64,000 nucleotides of DNA from Aphelocoma coerulescens (GCF_041296385.1 NC_091023.1:23127924-23191923); one strand, 5' to 3'; numbered from the stretch's first letter, positions 12,601-27,070 are shown. The notes: a model not told the origin generated them from the letters alone. Program-made: numbers and translations.

Positions 12601-15600
12601 AAATAGAGAGGGTGTTGTGAAAAACAAGCTGAGCTCCAGCAGCAGGGAGATGTGTAGTAAAGTTTCTCTTCTTTTTCTACCCACCATGAAAGAGCTGCTG
12701 CAATAACAATAATTTTTTTTTTTTTGTACAAACATCTGTTTTCATGGCACCCACTGTAACACTTCAATGAGCACGTCCTCCTCTGAAGGAGCAACATCTC
12801 CTGAAACTTCAGTTGTTTCCTCACCACCTTTTCCCTTGTTATTCACACACTTATAAGATATCCTGTTAGTTCTGTCATTAATTGATAAGATTCACATATG
12901 TATTATATGTGTCTTTAAAAGTGTAATAGAGTTTTTGAAGTCATTTCATCCGACTGTGAGACTGTTGATTGCCATCTCTTAATGAGCAGCTGGAAGAACT
13001 GATACCACTGTCAAAATCAGTGAGTGCAAGATTTAAAAAATAAAAAATAGAAAGGGAGGGGGAAGAATTGGACTAAAATTACCTTGAACTTTTCGAGTTT
13101 CTTTATAATTTTTAGGAATTTGACTCAAAATCAATTAAAGCAGAGGCCGCAGTTTTTTCAAAGCCAAAAATATATCCCTGAAGTACTAAATTGCCTTTGT
13201 TCTGAGTTAAAGCAATTTGTTATGTTATCTAGAAAAAAAGAAAGCCATTTTGGTAGGAGATTATGTAGAACATGCATTTGCCGTTTAAGGGTTTTTAAAG
13301 ATGGTGGCTTTGGGCTGCAGTCTGAGGAAAATGGAAGAGGACAGTCTTTTATTTCCCCTTATGTAACAATTGTAGTACATTTAGGAATTGCAATTCATGT
13401 TTCATGGAAGTGTTAGGGCTGAAGCCAAGTCAAGCACTCCAATCAGAATCAAGATTGTGCACATGGGCAGCACTTTCTCTGTGCAGTTCAAACCTCTTTG
13501 ATGTTTATGGTGGACTCAACTGAGTGAATGGGGGTTACAATATTAAATGAGAAGCTGAGTTTTCCTGCACTATTACTGCTGCTTTTTCATTTCTGGCTGG
13601 TGTTGTGACCATGTACTAATTTCCATGGGTATCTGTTCTCTATCATTAGTAAGTCTTTCTGGTGTTTTAATACCCATTTCCCATGAATTCCTCATCAAAA
13701 TTAGTATTTTAAAAACTGTATTTTCTTGACCAAAAATCATTATTATTTGCTCATACAAAACCTATTAAAGATTCCTTACATGGCTGACCACTGCTAGGAG
13801 AAGAAAGAGATTTTTCCTGAGCTACCGCAGCTGAAGTATTTGTACAATTGTTCCTAATCTGTTGGTGTGTAATCTGCCATTTGCTGTGGCTCTTTCCTCC
13901 ATCAGCCTGAATTTTTAACACTGCCTGTTGGCCAAGGCAAACACTATTCCAAACATCTCTGGAGGCCTAGTTCAGGCTTTTCTAACTTGTCCATTTTGGA
14001 ATTGAGACTTTTAAATAGTTTAATCTAACACAAAATAATAGGAGTGAAAGGGCTTGCCCTTATTTCGGTGAGAACTGAGTCTGGCTCTAACCCTGTACAA
14101 TAACTATTTCCTAGTTTTCTTAACAAGGGCCTTGCTGGTTGCCCCCCATGATCAATATTTGCTGCAAGGAAGGAGTTCAGGGCTGGAAAGTTGCAATCTG
14201 AGATGATGTATTCATTGCCATTGTGATTGGTTAGGGATAAAAGCTGGTGGAAAACAAAACCCTTTTGAGTCTTAACTACAGTGCTGAACACTATAATTAT
14301 TTTAAAAAATACATATCCTGACTCTGCTCAGAAGCCTGTTTGCTATAATTCACCCCTTGTTAATAGCCTCCTAACATATATGAATGTATGCTAAAATGGG
14401 TTTTAAACTACTAGATTTATGGCTTGGCAGACTGGTAAATGCACAATTATAGTTCATAATAGGTAGGTATCTGCTGTCCATTGATTTTTCTCTTGTTCTA
14501 TTTCCTCCCAGAGTGATGTCATTAGACATTACAGGGATGACTAATATTCCCAAGGAATGACATTCACGTGCCAGAATGCCACATGTCGGCATTCCCGTAC
14601 GGGCTCCGGCACCTTCCACCATAAGATGGCAAAAACACCCTAAGAATTCCTGCTGCAGCAAAGCCTCAGCCTTGCCAGATCTGGGGTGGACTGGCAGCAC
14701 ATAGACAATTCAGCTAGGGGGAAAAAAAAAAAGAGATGAAACCACAAAAGCTGTTTAGGAGCTCTGGATATCTTTCTAATCAGATCGCTGGGAGTGCGTT
14801 TGGACTTGTATCTATTCATTCTGCGGTGACGGAAGTGAAGGAACTATCCAGTGAGCTATCTGGTTTTCCCAGAATTGTTTGTACTGCTGACCTTTGTATC
14901 TACTCATTTATCCTAATTGTTTTTAGCTGTTTGAGGAAGAATCTCAGATGAGAAAAGCAACTCAGTATGTATCAGAGATCCTATCTGCTGCAACTTTTGT
15001 TTTAATTTAAAGCAGACCCAGCATCATTTTGTGCATCAGTTGCGTAGCACCAAAAGCAGGAATTTGTTGTGGGATTTTTTAATAAAATCACAGGCCCAAG
15101 ACAGAGGTCCCTGGACACAGGGAGTGTGAGCTGGGGGTGGGGTTGCTTAGACTCCTCTTGCCCAAACGCATTTCCTGATGTTCCCTGGCTGGGACAGCTT
15201 TTGATGTGGTACTTTGTTGCAGGAGAGTGGGGAGCACCATTACAGGGAGGCGGCCAAGCTGGCTTAGTCAGCTTTGCCTGAGTCCAAGATAGGGGAAACG
15301 CACTGCCAGACTGTTATAGCGGGAAATCTGGCTCTTGATATCCATAAAACTCCCTCTCCAAGTGGAATTTCCCAGATTAAATGAGAATATTGAGTTTTCT
15401 CTGTATGCTTTGTATGAAATTGAAGTTGGGCAGGCTTTACCTCTTCCGGGGGATGTATTAAATCTATAATAGCTGTGTTTTTCTTCCTCCTTCCATCCAA
15501 TCCCCCATCTCTTGGAAGGGAGTGGGAGGCTTGTGACATATACAAAGTGTTTGCTGATGACTACTAGAAAAGAATCTAGGTTATCCAGTAAACATGCCCC

Positions 15601-16472
15601 AAACTTTCAACTCATAGGGAGCTTAGGTTCAAACAGTAGCTCCAACTACTGCACGGCGGTTATGGAGCGAAATAGCAGAGTGATATGCAAAAGCTCACAC
15701 CAAGTATATCACTTTGCTTCAGAATTCCTGCATTTGCTGCTAATGCAAGGAATAGCCTTTGAACTCTAATCTGGTGTCTCCGGAGTGGTTCATAACCAAA
15801 GGCACTTCTTTCATCGTAACAGGGTGACAGTGATCCAGACTTGCAGAGCATTTGGTACAGTCCCAAAGCAAGATAATAAAGCAGATAATACTGTAGGCTT
15901 TGCATTTCTGAGCATACCAGCCCTTCACAGAGACGTTGCAGCGATCCTGCCTTGCAACTTCCTCCTGACACAAAGAACTATTGCTGTCATTGTCTTGCAT
16001 GAAGAAATATGAATATCACTGTCTTGTAAACAAGGAAAAACAAAACAAGGCATTTTTTCCCTCAGTTTGTGAATTAAGCCACCAGCACAAGTATTTAAGG
16101 CAAGGCAGCACTAGAGAGCAAAGCATATGTTTTAACACTGCTGCAAAGCCATCACCTGTAAGGAATAATTTACCTGTTTAAACTACCAGATTATCCCACG
16201 GTTATAGTCACCAAGGGTGATCATTAAGCAAGATATTTATCTTAACCACCTAGATTCTAGGCAAGCTGTATGTTCCTAATACTTAGTTGACTTCACCTTG
16301 AAGTATCATAAAATATTATGACATGATCTGTTTTTTCTTTCCATAAGAAATACAGTTCCATCTCCACTTGTAAAATGTTTGTTTTCCCTGGTTCAGGTAG
16401 GAGAGGTCTCATCTTTCTCTTGGCAGTCCACCGGAGTATTCGGCTTCCAGTGTCCAGGGTCTGCAGAGGTCC

Positions 16473-16510
16473 ACCCTGGTGTGACCCTGGTGTGACCCTG
16501 GTGTAACCCT
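16473..16510 (+). repeat. 11-bp minisatellite (ACCCTGGTGTG), about 3.5 copies
   Basis: Units start at 16473, 16484 and 16495, the third differing by one base, and are followed by a partial ACCCTG. It is a simple tandem duplication likely to be polymorphic. It lies in intronic sequence with no gene attached. Confidence 0.85.
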
Positions 16511-17067
16511 GTGCTCACTCAACCTGGGGAAAATACTGAGATTTTAGAGTTCTACAAGACACTTCAGTTTAGTTTTATACACCAGCAGCAGTTTTTCCTC
16601 ATCCCTTTAAAGGGGTGCATCGTTTCTGCTTTCATTAAAAAAATATTGCGACCTCACTGTTTAGTTGGGTAAGACAAAATTCCTCCATAATAATATTAAT
16701 TTTTTATTCAGTTTTTATGGTCCCTCAATTTGATTATGAAGACAATAATGTAATTTGAAAAACCTTCCTTTTTTATTTCAGCTTCAGCAGTGCTGCTAAA
16801 CGTGGTTGTAGATAAATGACCACAGGAAAACTTCACAAAATTACTGTTTACACATAATCTGACAATGAGCCATAATTTGATTGCTAAAAAAACCATTTTG
16901 TGTACCTCTGCCCCTATTCTGCTGGATAATGAAAATTTATATCTATGTTTCAGACATCTGGGGAGGATGTGACAGCTTTGGGGCTGAATGAAAGATTATG
17001 CCACAGTGACCCCTGTCAGCATTTCCTCACGGACCGGTTACCCGAAACCCAGCAGCATTTAAGCTAC

Positions 17068-17297
17068 TTCTTTTTCCTTTTACTCTTCCTTTTCTCATCT
17101 CTTTTTTTTTTCCTTTTTTTTTTTTTTTTTAATTGTCTTTCTCCTTCTCTTTTTGTTTTTCTCTTTCTTCTCTGACATTTTCTCCTCTTTATTTTTTTTT
17201 TCCTCATTCTCTGTCTTTTCCATCTTTTTATTTATTTACTTTTTTTCTTTTCTCTTTTCTTGTGTTGTTTTTTTTTTTTTTTTTTTTTTTTTTTTTC
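17068..17297 (+). repeat. 230-bp polypyrimidine (T/C-rich) low-complexity tract
   Basis: The + strand is almost entirely T and C over about 230 bp, with pure T runs near 17101-17130 and a final run of about 32 T ending at 17296. Frames through it give meaningless Phe, Ser and Leu strings. Such purine/pyrimidine-asymmetric DNA can form triplex or slipped structures. It is a likely assembly or sequencing trouble spot. Confidence 0.9.
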
Positions 17298-20200
17298 CAC
17301 CAGAGCAGTCTCTTATTTTATTTTGGAAGGTTAATGACACTGTAAATCTAATAGGCCATTTTAGTGCCATCATGTGGGTATTAAAAGTCATGTGACTGGT
17401 CAGGATCCCATATGGAGTGTTTTGGGGTTGTCTTGCATAGGAATGGCAAGGCTCTTTTATGGCTGTAAGAGCTGGGTATGTTTTCAATTACTTTCTAGGA
17501 CAGATCTGCTTTGAAATTAATTTGAAGTCTTTGCCTATGGTTGTGTTTGCCACTTCTCTCAGATTATCCTTAGTAAACACTCATGTATCGAATTCACCTT
17601 TGATTCTCTCTAGAGATAATCTGTTCTGTTTAATTTATTTATGCCTCAAGACTCAGAATAAACATTTCTTTGGGCTTGAGGCGCACAAATGGATCAGAAA
17701 AGGAGGATTTTCCCAAAGTCAGTGTATTCCTCTGCCTGTCTCTGCACAGGCTCCTTGTGCTCTATTTTCTGTCCCCAGATCAATGCACTTCCCATGTGCC
17801 ACTATGGGAACATCCCTAAAAGACCCCAGTGCTTCCCAGTTGCACTGGTGGAGATGTTTAAAGTCTGATGGGTTGTACATGGGCTTGGAAGGCAAGGGGG
17901 AAATCACACAGGTGGGAAACAGGCAGAAAAATGGCAGGTAGAGGGTACTGAGAGCATCCTGTGGAGGGAGAGGAGGTCTGAAGAGCCTGTTGGGATCAGC
18001 TGTGAGCCCTTGTTTGGTGCAGATAAGTGTAGACCCAGGTTTGCTCTTGTGTGCACAAAATACATTCAGTTGTTTCCAAGAACGGACAGATTTTAATGAG
18101 GGATTTGGATGCCAAGGCTCACCTTCAGAACTTGTGTTTCCCTCTTTTCAGTGACAAAATATTGAGACAATAGAGGTTTTAGATGTGTTGTGTTTGTTTG
18201 ATTCACAGACCTGTTCAAAAGTGGGGGCTTTTCTTCATAAATATCTGTTTCGTTAAATCACTCTGTCTGCCACAAAAGATTTCCACTAAGCCCCACCAAA
18301 ATTTGTTTACTTTGGGAGGAGATTCTCCTAAAGCATAAGGATGATATAGAGTTCAAAAATGTGAATGATGTGGTAATGAAGAGAACTCCCTCATGCCTCG
18401 TACACTTGGATATTTCAAAGAGCAGTGACTGTATCGCTTCCCATGGATGTGGCTCCAGGAAATGAATAATGCTCAGGAATGGTCAGAGATGAGCCTGCAA
18501 AGATTCACCCATCTCCTTCCCTCCTTTGCTTCTCCCCTTCCACCTTGCATTCATTATTCTAAAATGTGTTTTTCTGTGGGAAAGAGGAGTTTGGAGCCTG
18601 GGGAGTGGGGTGGTTTCTGAGGCCCTATGAGCATTCCCACTGTTCCTTCGTTCTCTGTTGTTTCCTATTTAAGTGGGTAGGTGCACAACGGATGCACTGC
18701 AGATCCAAAGGAGGGTTAACTCCAGATCTCAAATATTCCTCATCCAGGGATTTGTGCCTCACCTTTCCCCAAGAGACCTACCTAACCTATTTGGGAGTTT
18801 ATTCAGCAAATCTGCTGCTTGGAAGAGACAATTTGTCTGTAACATGTCAAATCTTTTCTCAGTCTATTGCAACCTCCTGTGACCCCAAAGGGAGACAAGT
18901 CCAAGTTGATTCCACCAGCTGGGTGAGTTCATCCATCAGGGAAGCCAGAATGAATGTCCTGCTGCCCACACAGCTCAAGGTGCCTCCTGAAAGGCTGGCT
19001 TTAAGTTCAGCCAACATCAATGAATGACAAAGGTCCTCATCCCGTGCTTATCAGGTCTCCAGCGGAGTGTCCCATGGCTCCCAGGGGACCACACAGACGG
19101 ATTTCCTTCCCAGAAAAAACAAAGAGCGGAGACATGGGACATGTCCTGTGTCTCCCTGATATACTGCAGGATCACCCACATTACACACAGCTAAATAGCT
19201 CCTCAGCAGGACACACACTCCAAAATAAGAGACCTGATGGTCTCAGGTTTTATGGAAGAAGGGACAACACTGCCTTTGCTGGCAGCCTCTGAAGTGGCTC
19301 TGGCTCAGCATCACTGTAACAATGCTACCTCTTCTGTCTGCTGTCCTCACTTCTCCTGAGCAGCTCTTGGCATCTGCTTTTCATGTTCACTCCTCATCAC
19401 TTGCCTGGAAGCTGCTGCTTCTACCTCCAGAAGGTCCAAAAATTACAGTGTGTGCACTGGAAATGAACATCCAGGTTATGGTGCTCTTTTGCTTTGAATC
19501 TACCCCCTACCTACCTTGATCCTGCCCACAACTGGTCCTGAAGAGACATATATTGCATTGTTGTGGTGGTTCTGCAGTGCAAACACTGCAAATGCTCCAG
19601 TGTTTTTCATGGTGTGTAATGTTTAAACCTTGATCTGATGTTTTTTCTATCAAGTGCACGATATCTGTACTTTTCCAGCAGTGAGAGCAATGGTGTCTCT
19701 TCACTTAAGCTTCCTAAAATCTTTTTAGCAGATAGAAGTTCCAAGAAAAAGGACAAGTGTCAGCAGTAATCGGTACCTTCCCATATACCACACCTGTGAC
19801 CTGGAAAAATTAGCACTATCTGTCATAAAACCAGTGTATTCGAATGCTCGTTTGTCGTTTTCTTTTAAAGCTTTTATTTCTGCAATCTCTGTCAGAATGA
19901 ATATCCCTCACTTTCACATTCACAGCCTGTGGTACCAAATTTCATCTTAGCATGACTTAAAATATTCACACTATCAGGTCCATAAGCATTGCATCCACAT
20001 TTTTTTGGGGAGGAAAAAATATCCAAGTTATAAACCATAGAAAAATAGGGCTTGTAATGAAAATGCTGACAGCACATTAACTGTCACTGGGCACTGCTAT
20101 AAACAAGTGTTATGTTCATGTGCAGGAGAGAAAATCCATGCAGGGCTAGGCTTTACCAACTTTGGGGACCAGCAGTGCACAATTACACAACATATTTATT

Positions 20201-21102
20201 TGTTTTTCCTGGAAAGACTCAGCACTGCAGTACTGCCTGGTACTATGTTGCTAATTACCTAGTGCTCCACTGGAATGGTGACTGGCTCTCTGGATGCCTC
20301 TATTTCCAAATTGGAATTTGGAAAGCCATCTGAAAATGAGAGAAAGCAAATTTTAAAGAGCATTTAATTGCTCTCCTAAACTGCAGAACAATTAATTGTT
20401 CTGTAAGCAGTGATCCATTCCCCACTTTCATTTCTAAGTCAGCTCTGACAATTTGTTTTGCACCGGGAACCTGGCATAATAGGCAGTACTAAATGTTTTA
20501 ACTGTGCCTGTAAATTTGAATCTGTCATTTTAAACTTTTCTCATTGCTAATTTTATGATTGGGAAGGGAGTTTCTGCTCCTTTGCCAAGTGCTTAAGCCT
20601 AAGAATTCCTGGGGTGCTCTGAGGGCTCTTGAAGTCAGCCCCTGCCAAGGCCAGGATTGCTAACCCTGTAAACATCCCTCAGTTTTTGGGGAAGCCTCCT
20701 CATGCATCCACCCTCCTGTGGTGGCCAGCAGAAGGTGGGGTTGATGTTGGGCTGAGAGCAGATGTGAGGTTCCCCCAGTCCTGCAGCTGGTTTCACAGCT
20801 GGGGCTCTGTGGGATGTTTCCAGTGCAGCCAGTACCATCTCCTGGCTGCATATTTTGGGGCAAACATCTGCTGGGAAAGGTGGTGGTTGCCTTTGTGTGT
20901 GAGCCTGGCCTGGAGAGCAAAACCATTTACAAACAGATCATTTCCATTTTGGATTGTCACAGCTGGCAGGAGGAGGAGGAATTTTAGTGAATCAAACAGC
21001 CACTCAGAGGAAAAGCTCATATTAAACAACACAAGGTGCATGGGGCAGTTGAGTAATTCTGTATTTACATGAACGTTGCAGCAAATGCCCTGTAATAACA
21101 AC

Positions 21103-21123
21103 TATTTTTTTTTTTTTTTTTTT
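21103..21123 (+). repeat. Poly-T run of about 20
   Basis: An isolated long T run in ordinary intronic sequence. It could be the antisense poly-A tail of an old retroposed copy, but I recognise nothing on its right side to support that, and no target-site duplication was identified. Confidence 0.7.
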
Positions 21124-24100
21124 AAGCTCTTTAGGTTTTGTGTTATGAGAAAGTATGAAACATAAATCACACAGAGCTACTTCTGGCCTTAAGCCTTCAG
21201 GATGCATTTGTTTGAAATCAAGAGCCAAATTCCCTGGATCGGAGTAAACTGTTAGGTGCCAACTGGGGCGAAATGCCAGCCTTTGAACTCCTGCACATTA
21301 TGGCTGATGTGATCCATATGCAGGACTTGAGTCGTGCTCCAAAGTGGTTTCTTTTAATTGATTTAGCAAATTAACAATATTAGGCCTTCTGTAGGATAGA
21401 AAATACATTACTCACCATGCCCTTATATTACCCTGAAAGGAAATCTATTGTTCTTTTGTAATGAAATGGTATCACAAGGAAAAAAAAAGGTAGCAGTAGC
21501 AGGTAAAAGGAATCACATTCAGCTGTCAAGCATGTTTAATGAGGAATTTTAATTATGAGGCTGGAAATCAATGGGCATAACTTTAGCAATGAAGTCTTAA
21601 AGGGAAACTAAATTGCTTTTTATCTTGCAAAGTTTACTGAAGCAGCTTGAGTGGCTGCCAACCATCATTGTTCTGAGAAAAGGAACTTGAGGAAATTGCA
21701 AGTCACACAGTGGTGTTTATTGTAGGCATATTCAACAACAAAAAAAAGGAGGATTTCCATGGATTCATGTTTAATGGGTTCTTCCTAACTGATTCATCTC
21801 TGCCTTATAATCCTTTAGAACTCTTGGTTTCACATACTGTATAAAACCTGTTCTTAGGAGAGCACTGAGGAAAGGTTGCACTGAAAGCTGATCATTTATG
21901 ATTCATAGAGGATAAAGATCATCTTATTTGTTCCTTATTCCTGGAGAACGTGGGCTGTGAGGAACAGCACGGCACAAATACTATGTGCAGTGAGAACCTA
22001 AACCTGAAAACCCAGAGCTGACATAAACAAATGGTACTCAGGTCTCCGTAGTGTTTCCTAACCAGGAGCTGTGATGTTGTCTTCAGGATGCTCCTGTAAA
22101 GCCTTTTTGGTGTTTCCAGTGCAACTGAAACTTCTGTAGTTTTGTAACTGCACTGTGTTTTGTTTAAGCTAAGCTCAGCATGTAGGGCTAAATCCAGTGG
22201 CTACTGGAAAATGGACCCCAACATGCATCTTGACATGACATGTGAAGTTGGGCTCAACCTCACAGCACAAAAACGAGCTCAGCCCTGTCTCCAGCTCTTT
22301 CTGGAGAAACTATAGGGCAGAATTAAGCCAAAATGCTTTAGAGTACCACAAGAGGCGGTTTTGGAAAGCCACGTTTCCCTCTCTGTTTTAGGCATGCCTT
22401 GGTTTCTCATTAAGCTCTGAGAGCTGCAGTTTCTCAGCACTGAGTTCTTGCTCCTGCAGCTGGTTGCTTCTCCTGCTTTTTGGGGGTGCTGCATTGCTCC
22501 CCTCTGTGGTTTGAATCAAGGCACATCTCTGACTGCCCCACTGTCCCTTAGAGCCCTCCCACCACATGGGCACCCAATATTTCAGTGCCCTTGGGAATTA
22601 ATGGCCTGAATTAACATTTGGACATTGCAGCAATGAGTGTTCAACAAACCCTTAATGCAGGTAGGGGGGAAGTACTTTTGAAACCAATCTAGTTGCCATT
22701 CCATAGGAAATCCAAGTCATAGATCACAGTTATTGGTATTTTAAAAGTGGCAGTGCCTGTTAAAGGCTGGCTATTCCCTAGAATATAAAGGTATTTGGGG
22801 CTGCAGTGGAGACACTTTGGCAGCAGAGTGGAAGCTCTGAGCTCACCTGCCAATGCTCTGCCTGGCTTAACTGCTATCAGTCGCTCACTTTCATGAGTCT
22901 GAAATTCATGTAGCCCCAAAAGAAAGATAAATAAGAACAAGTCACTTTTTACCCTCCAGACACAGGCCAAGAAAATGATTTCAAATAAAATATATCATCT
23001 CAAGCAGGGGCAGATGAAATAGTTTTCTACTAAAGTTGTTCTCCCAGTTGACAGAACAAATTACTGAATCTCCTCCACTGAATATCTTAAGTATCTTTTC
23101 TAAAATCATAATTACATTCAACTCTTTGGCAAAAATACTGAATTCTGTGTTTGTGGTATTCACTGATGCCTAAAAGTCTTCATGGTGAAAGATAAGAGTA
23201 GCGTGTGAGCTTCAGAGGAGCATTTTGTTCTGTCCCCTGAGGAATAAGAGTACCTCCTTCCCTCTCATCATTACCAAAAGCATCACTTCCAGCAGTCCTC
23301 CAGTGAGCAAATTTCCAAATGAATTGGCTGGTTTAGCCTTGGTGTCCATAGCAGGGGACTAATTTTATTAAGGTCCACAGCATAACATGCAATTCAAACA
23401 ACAGAAGGATTCCCAGGCAGTCCAAAGCTTTCCTTCACCCCTTTTACTTTAAGGCAATTTAGGGTCGTGTGTTTATGGTGCACATATTTGGCTTCCTCTG
23501 TCTCTTGTGGGAACCACTCATCTTGCCTGCCAGTATATTTTTGATAAAATTGAGGTAGAGATGAAGCAGACTATATTCTACAAGAAATCTCACCCACTGT
23601 ATCTATAAATTCTCTCTCTCATCTCCAGTGAGTGTTGAATGAGCCTTCAGGTGTCCGGTGCTATTTCTCTTATGGTGCTCCAAGAGGCCACATGAGATTG
23701 AGCGTGGGCTGCAAAGCCCAGGAAATTTTACTGTGGTCAAAAATAAAGTAAATCCTGCTCACCTCTCCCGTGCCTTCACCCTTCAAAGGGAAGTGTGTTT
23801 TTTCATCACTGATGCATTTTATACTCCCGTATTTATAGTGAATATAGGCATTCATGTCGCTTCAAAGAAAAGATCTTTCCTTTGAAAATATTGAGATAGG
23901 GTGTTTTCAAGTATATGTGGGGTTTTTTTGGTCATATTGGGCAGCAAACCATTGATGTGTACATAGCAGTCATCCAAGCCAGACTCAAACATCTATATGT
24001 GTAGGAGCTGGGGACCAAGTGAGGAAAGGAAAAGAGAGCTCCTGACGGAGGTGTAAGAGTAGAATTGTTTTTAAACATATTTTCAATTGCTGAAGGAATA

Positions 24101-26502
24101 TTTGTTGCTAAATATTCACATGCCAAGTGATGTGTAAGTCTGTAAGCTCGTTTTAATGTCAGCTGTGGGGCCTGTTACTACATTTTTCCTGGATCATTCC
24201 AGTCTTCTGTGCACAGCCAGGGGCTGCTGTGGAAATACCATGGTCAGTATGGTGCATGTACACAGCCAAATACCAAGTCATTGGGTCAAGGACTGCTTCT
24301 CCTAAGGGTTTAGTAACTTTGTTGTCTTTTCGCAGCATTTCTCAACCTCTCTGTTGCTTGTACTGCCACAGAAATATATATTTTCTGTGGCTAGGCCTTT
24401 ATTTTCCAGTGTATTCACTTGTTGATGAGTCTATTCTGAGTCTATTTTGCCCTTCTTGAAAATTCTGCTGAAATCCACAAAATCCATTCCAGCCCATGCC
24501 ATCCACCAAAATCCTCATCAATTTTTCAACAAATTTCTAATGCTATCAGAGGCTTAATATATGAGATGATCCCAGTGTTGTGTCAGAGGAAAACCTTTTG
24601 AGCAGCGGATGGATGTACAGTGCGGTGCAGCGTATAAATCATTTTCAAATTAGTATTCTGTACATCTGGAGAAGAGTACATTTGTGTGCCTGCATAAATT
24701 GCCTGCGAACACATTTCAAAACCCTACGCTTAATCTTAGCAATGAACATTTCAAAAAGTAAATTAATATCTTCAAGGCGAAGAAATACAGTATATTAAGC
24801 AGAAGCCCACTGGAAACTGTATAGTTAAGAATCTGTCAGCCTTTCCACTATAGGCCCTGTTTTTTGAGGGCTTTATAACTCAGTTATAAAATTTCACACT
24901 GGGCTAAAGGTTGGCACGTATCGCCTCAGTTTGGCAGGGTGACATTTTATTAGCTCTGAAGGAGTTTTGGATCCCACGTCAATGGGATATTATTTTAAAC
25001 CACAGAAATGAAGTTTAAATAACTTGGGGTATGGTTGAGTTGTAGGAAGGTGAGACAAGCAGGATTGAGGCCCGAAGTGATGCTGTTGACTCGCAGAGAG
25101 GTGACACCAGAGGTGCCAGGGCTGAGGTCGGGATTGCGCGTCAGCCCCAGCGCCAAATTTCTTTCCTTTTGTCCCTTTCCCTTAATGTGCCTTTAATTCA
25201 CATCTTTATGGTTAAAAGTATATTGTGCTGAGGTTACAGGTCTAGTTGGTGGTTTATAAATTAGGTTAATTAACATTACAATAGTACTTTCTGAGTGCGG
25301 GAGTATGTTTGTGGGTGGATATGTGTGTGTGCAGACAAGAGCGCTCCTTGGAAACAGAAACAGGATTAAAGTGTCTGTGGGAATTGTAAATTTATTGTGT
25401 AAATAGCTTTATGATTTGTTGTGTGTTTGGATTAATGCAATATATATCCATTTTAAACATTGATCTTTAAGCGAGTAATGTAATAAATCTGAATATTCCT
25501 TCAAATTACTGTTTACACTGGCCGTGCTATAGATTAAAAGAGACAGTTGCCTTTATAAATTTAGTTGCAGGGTACACGGGTGTGTATAAATACTTCTGTT
25601 TCCAATTATACCAAACAATGATGATAAACTGTTGTGAGTTGTCCAGACAATTGTACACAGCCTGAGTCACGAGGAGGGATGATGCCAGGCAGTGACCGAT
25701 GCACACATGGCACAGGGGGTGGGGGGGAGCTATTGTTTAGGCCAGGAAATGTGTAAATAGGCACCTAGAATAAATTCTATGAACGTATTGAAATGAAGAT
25801 ACAGTTCCTTCCCAGCTGTAATGCTTCTAAAAGGGGGAACTGTGTCAACTCACCAAAGTATGGAAACATGGTTGTTTGTTTTTTATTTACAGCAATTTTA
25901 ATGGTTTGTAGAAGGTGTTCAGGAGAATGAATTCGGTACCCTTGGCTTTTGGTTGCTTTTGGTTTTCCGTATCCAGTGCTGCTGATGGTGCTGGTTTTCA
26001 TGCTCTGTATTATTGAATAGACTTAATTAGACAGTGGTACCAAACACTGTGGCTTTAAACGTGGTGTTAAGACAAGCCAGAGATCACAGGCATGGAATTG
26101 CATTTAAAGAAATAAATACGTGGGCTTAGTTTTAATTTTGGTCTTCAAAGAGAAATTCTGTGGCCACCAGAAGCTCTCTGAAGAGACAACTGGCCCTCAG
26201 ACAGCGGCCAGGGTGGTCTATGCCCAAGGGGCAAGTCTTTTCCCAGGCAAGTTCTTCCCTGCCTGGTTCACTGGTCAGCTGTACCACAGCTGGGGGATGT
26301 GGCTGCCTGGCTTGTCCTGGCTTGGATTAATACGTTTGGAGTGGTACAGCTGAGGGAACCACTTAGTCTTGCTGCAGATGTCCTACAGTGACTTCTTGAG
26401 TGCACAAAGCTTCCAAACCATCCACCAAAAATCCGGATTCCTAAAAAATGTTCCTTCTTCAGACGTGGCAGGGAAGAGTTTTGTGCTCTTTAAAAAAAGA
26501 AA

Positions 26503-26538
26503 GAAGAGTTTATGTTTTCTGAAGAGTTTATGTTTTTC
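26503..26538 (+). repeat. 18-bp tandem duplication (GAAGAGTTTATGTTTTCT)
   Basis: Two adjacent copies at 26503-26520 and 26521-26538 differ only at the last positions. This is a recent-looking slippage duplication with no gene context. Confidence 0.8.
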
Positions 26539-26929
26539 CACAACTCAGGGTTCTCTTACACCAAAATCCATGCCTTGTATGAACGCTGGAGAAGAGCTGA
26601 CCCGTCTGGCAGCACCTGGGGAGGGGATGCCCTTGTCAAACTGATGGGTTACATTGATGAGAGCTGGCCAGACCTTAAATTAATCAAATTATGCAGTTTT
26701 AAAACTCAGGAAGGAGTGATCACAATTTGGCCCTCTTCCTTCTTTTTCCTTCTTTGTTATCCCTCCTCTTTCACATTATTATTTCTAAGAGCAACAAACA
26801 AAAAGTGACCATGATAAATTATAGGAAGCTGGCAGCAGTAGTAATTAATATGTAATTATCAATAAACAATTTAACCACAAAAACTTGGATCCCACCTACC
26901 ACTTGTCAACAATAAAGTCATGGAGGCTC

Positions 26930-27070
26930 CACAGGCCACTGGACAAACAGTCCACGGGGAGCAGGGCCGGCGCTGTTAGTGCAAATAAACAACCCTGTGC
27001 CGGGAGGCTAAACAAAAGCACAGCACAGAGTGGCCGCGGGGAAGCGGGGAAGAAAAGGCTCCCTCGGCAG
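26930..27070. promoter_or_regulatory. GC-richer unique block, candidate intronic regulatory element
   Basis: This roughly 140-bp block carries CpGs (GGGCCGGCGC, GTGGCCGCGGGG) next to AT-rich motifs such as AAATAAACAA, a forkhead-like site near 26981-26990. It is neither repetitive nor convincingly coding. The call rests on composition only. Confidence 0.2.

Larger units (their letters stand above)
6553..17067. other. MECOM long intron, segment 2: no gene seen
   Basis: Contains one CR1 scrap, the 7.14-kb hairpin, a short A run near 10866, a T run near 12713 and the 11-bp minisatellite. The rest is unique AT-rich sequence. No coding exon or structured RNA is supported. Confidence 0.6.

Noticed and set aside
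17459..17941. 160-codon + strand frame
   Set aside because: Composition and content look like translated intron. No domain or conserved motif.
24481..24530. Possible further CR1 remnant (CCATTCCAGCCCATGCCATCC)
   Set aside because: Similar only in short words. It lacks the octamer tail and the conserved GGACCTT/CCAACC core.
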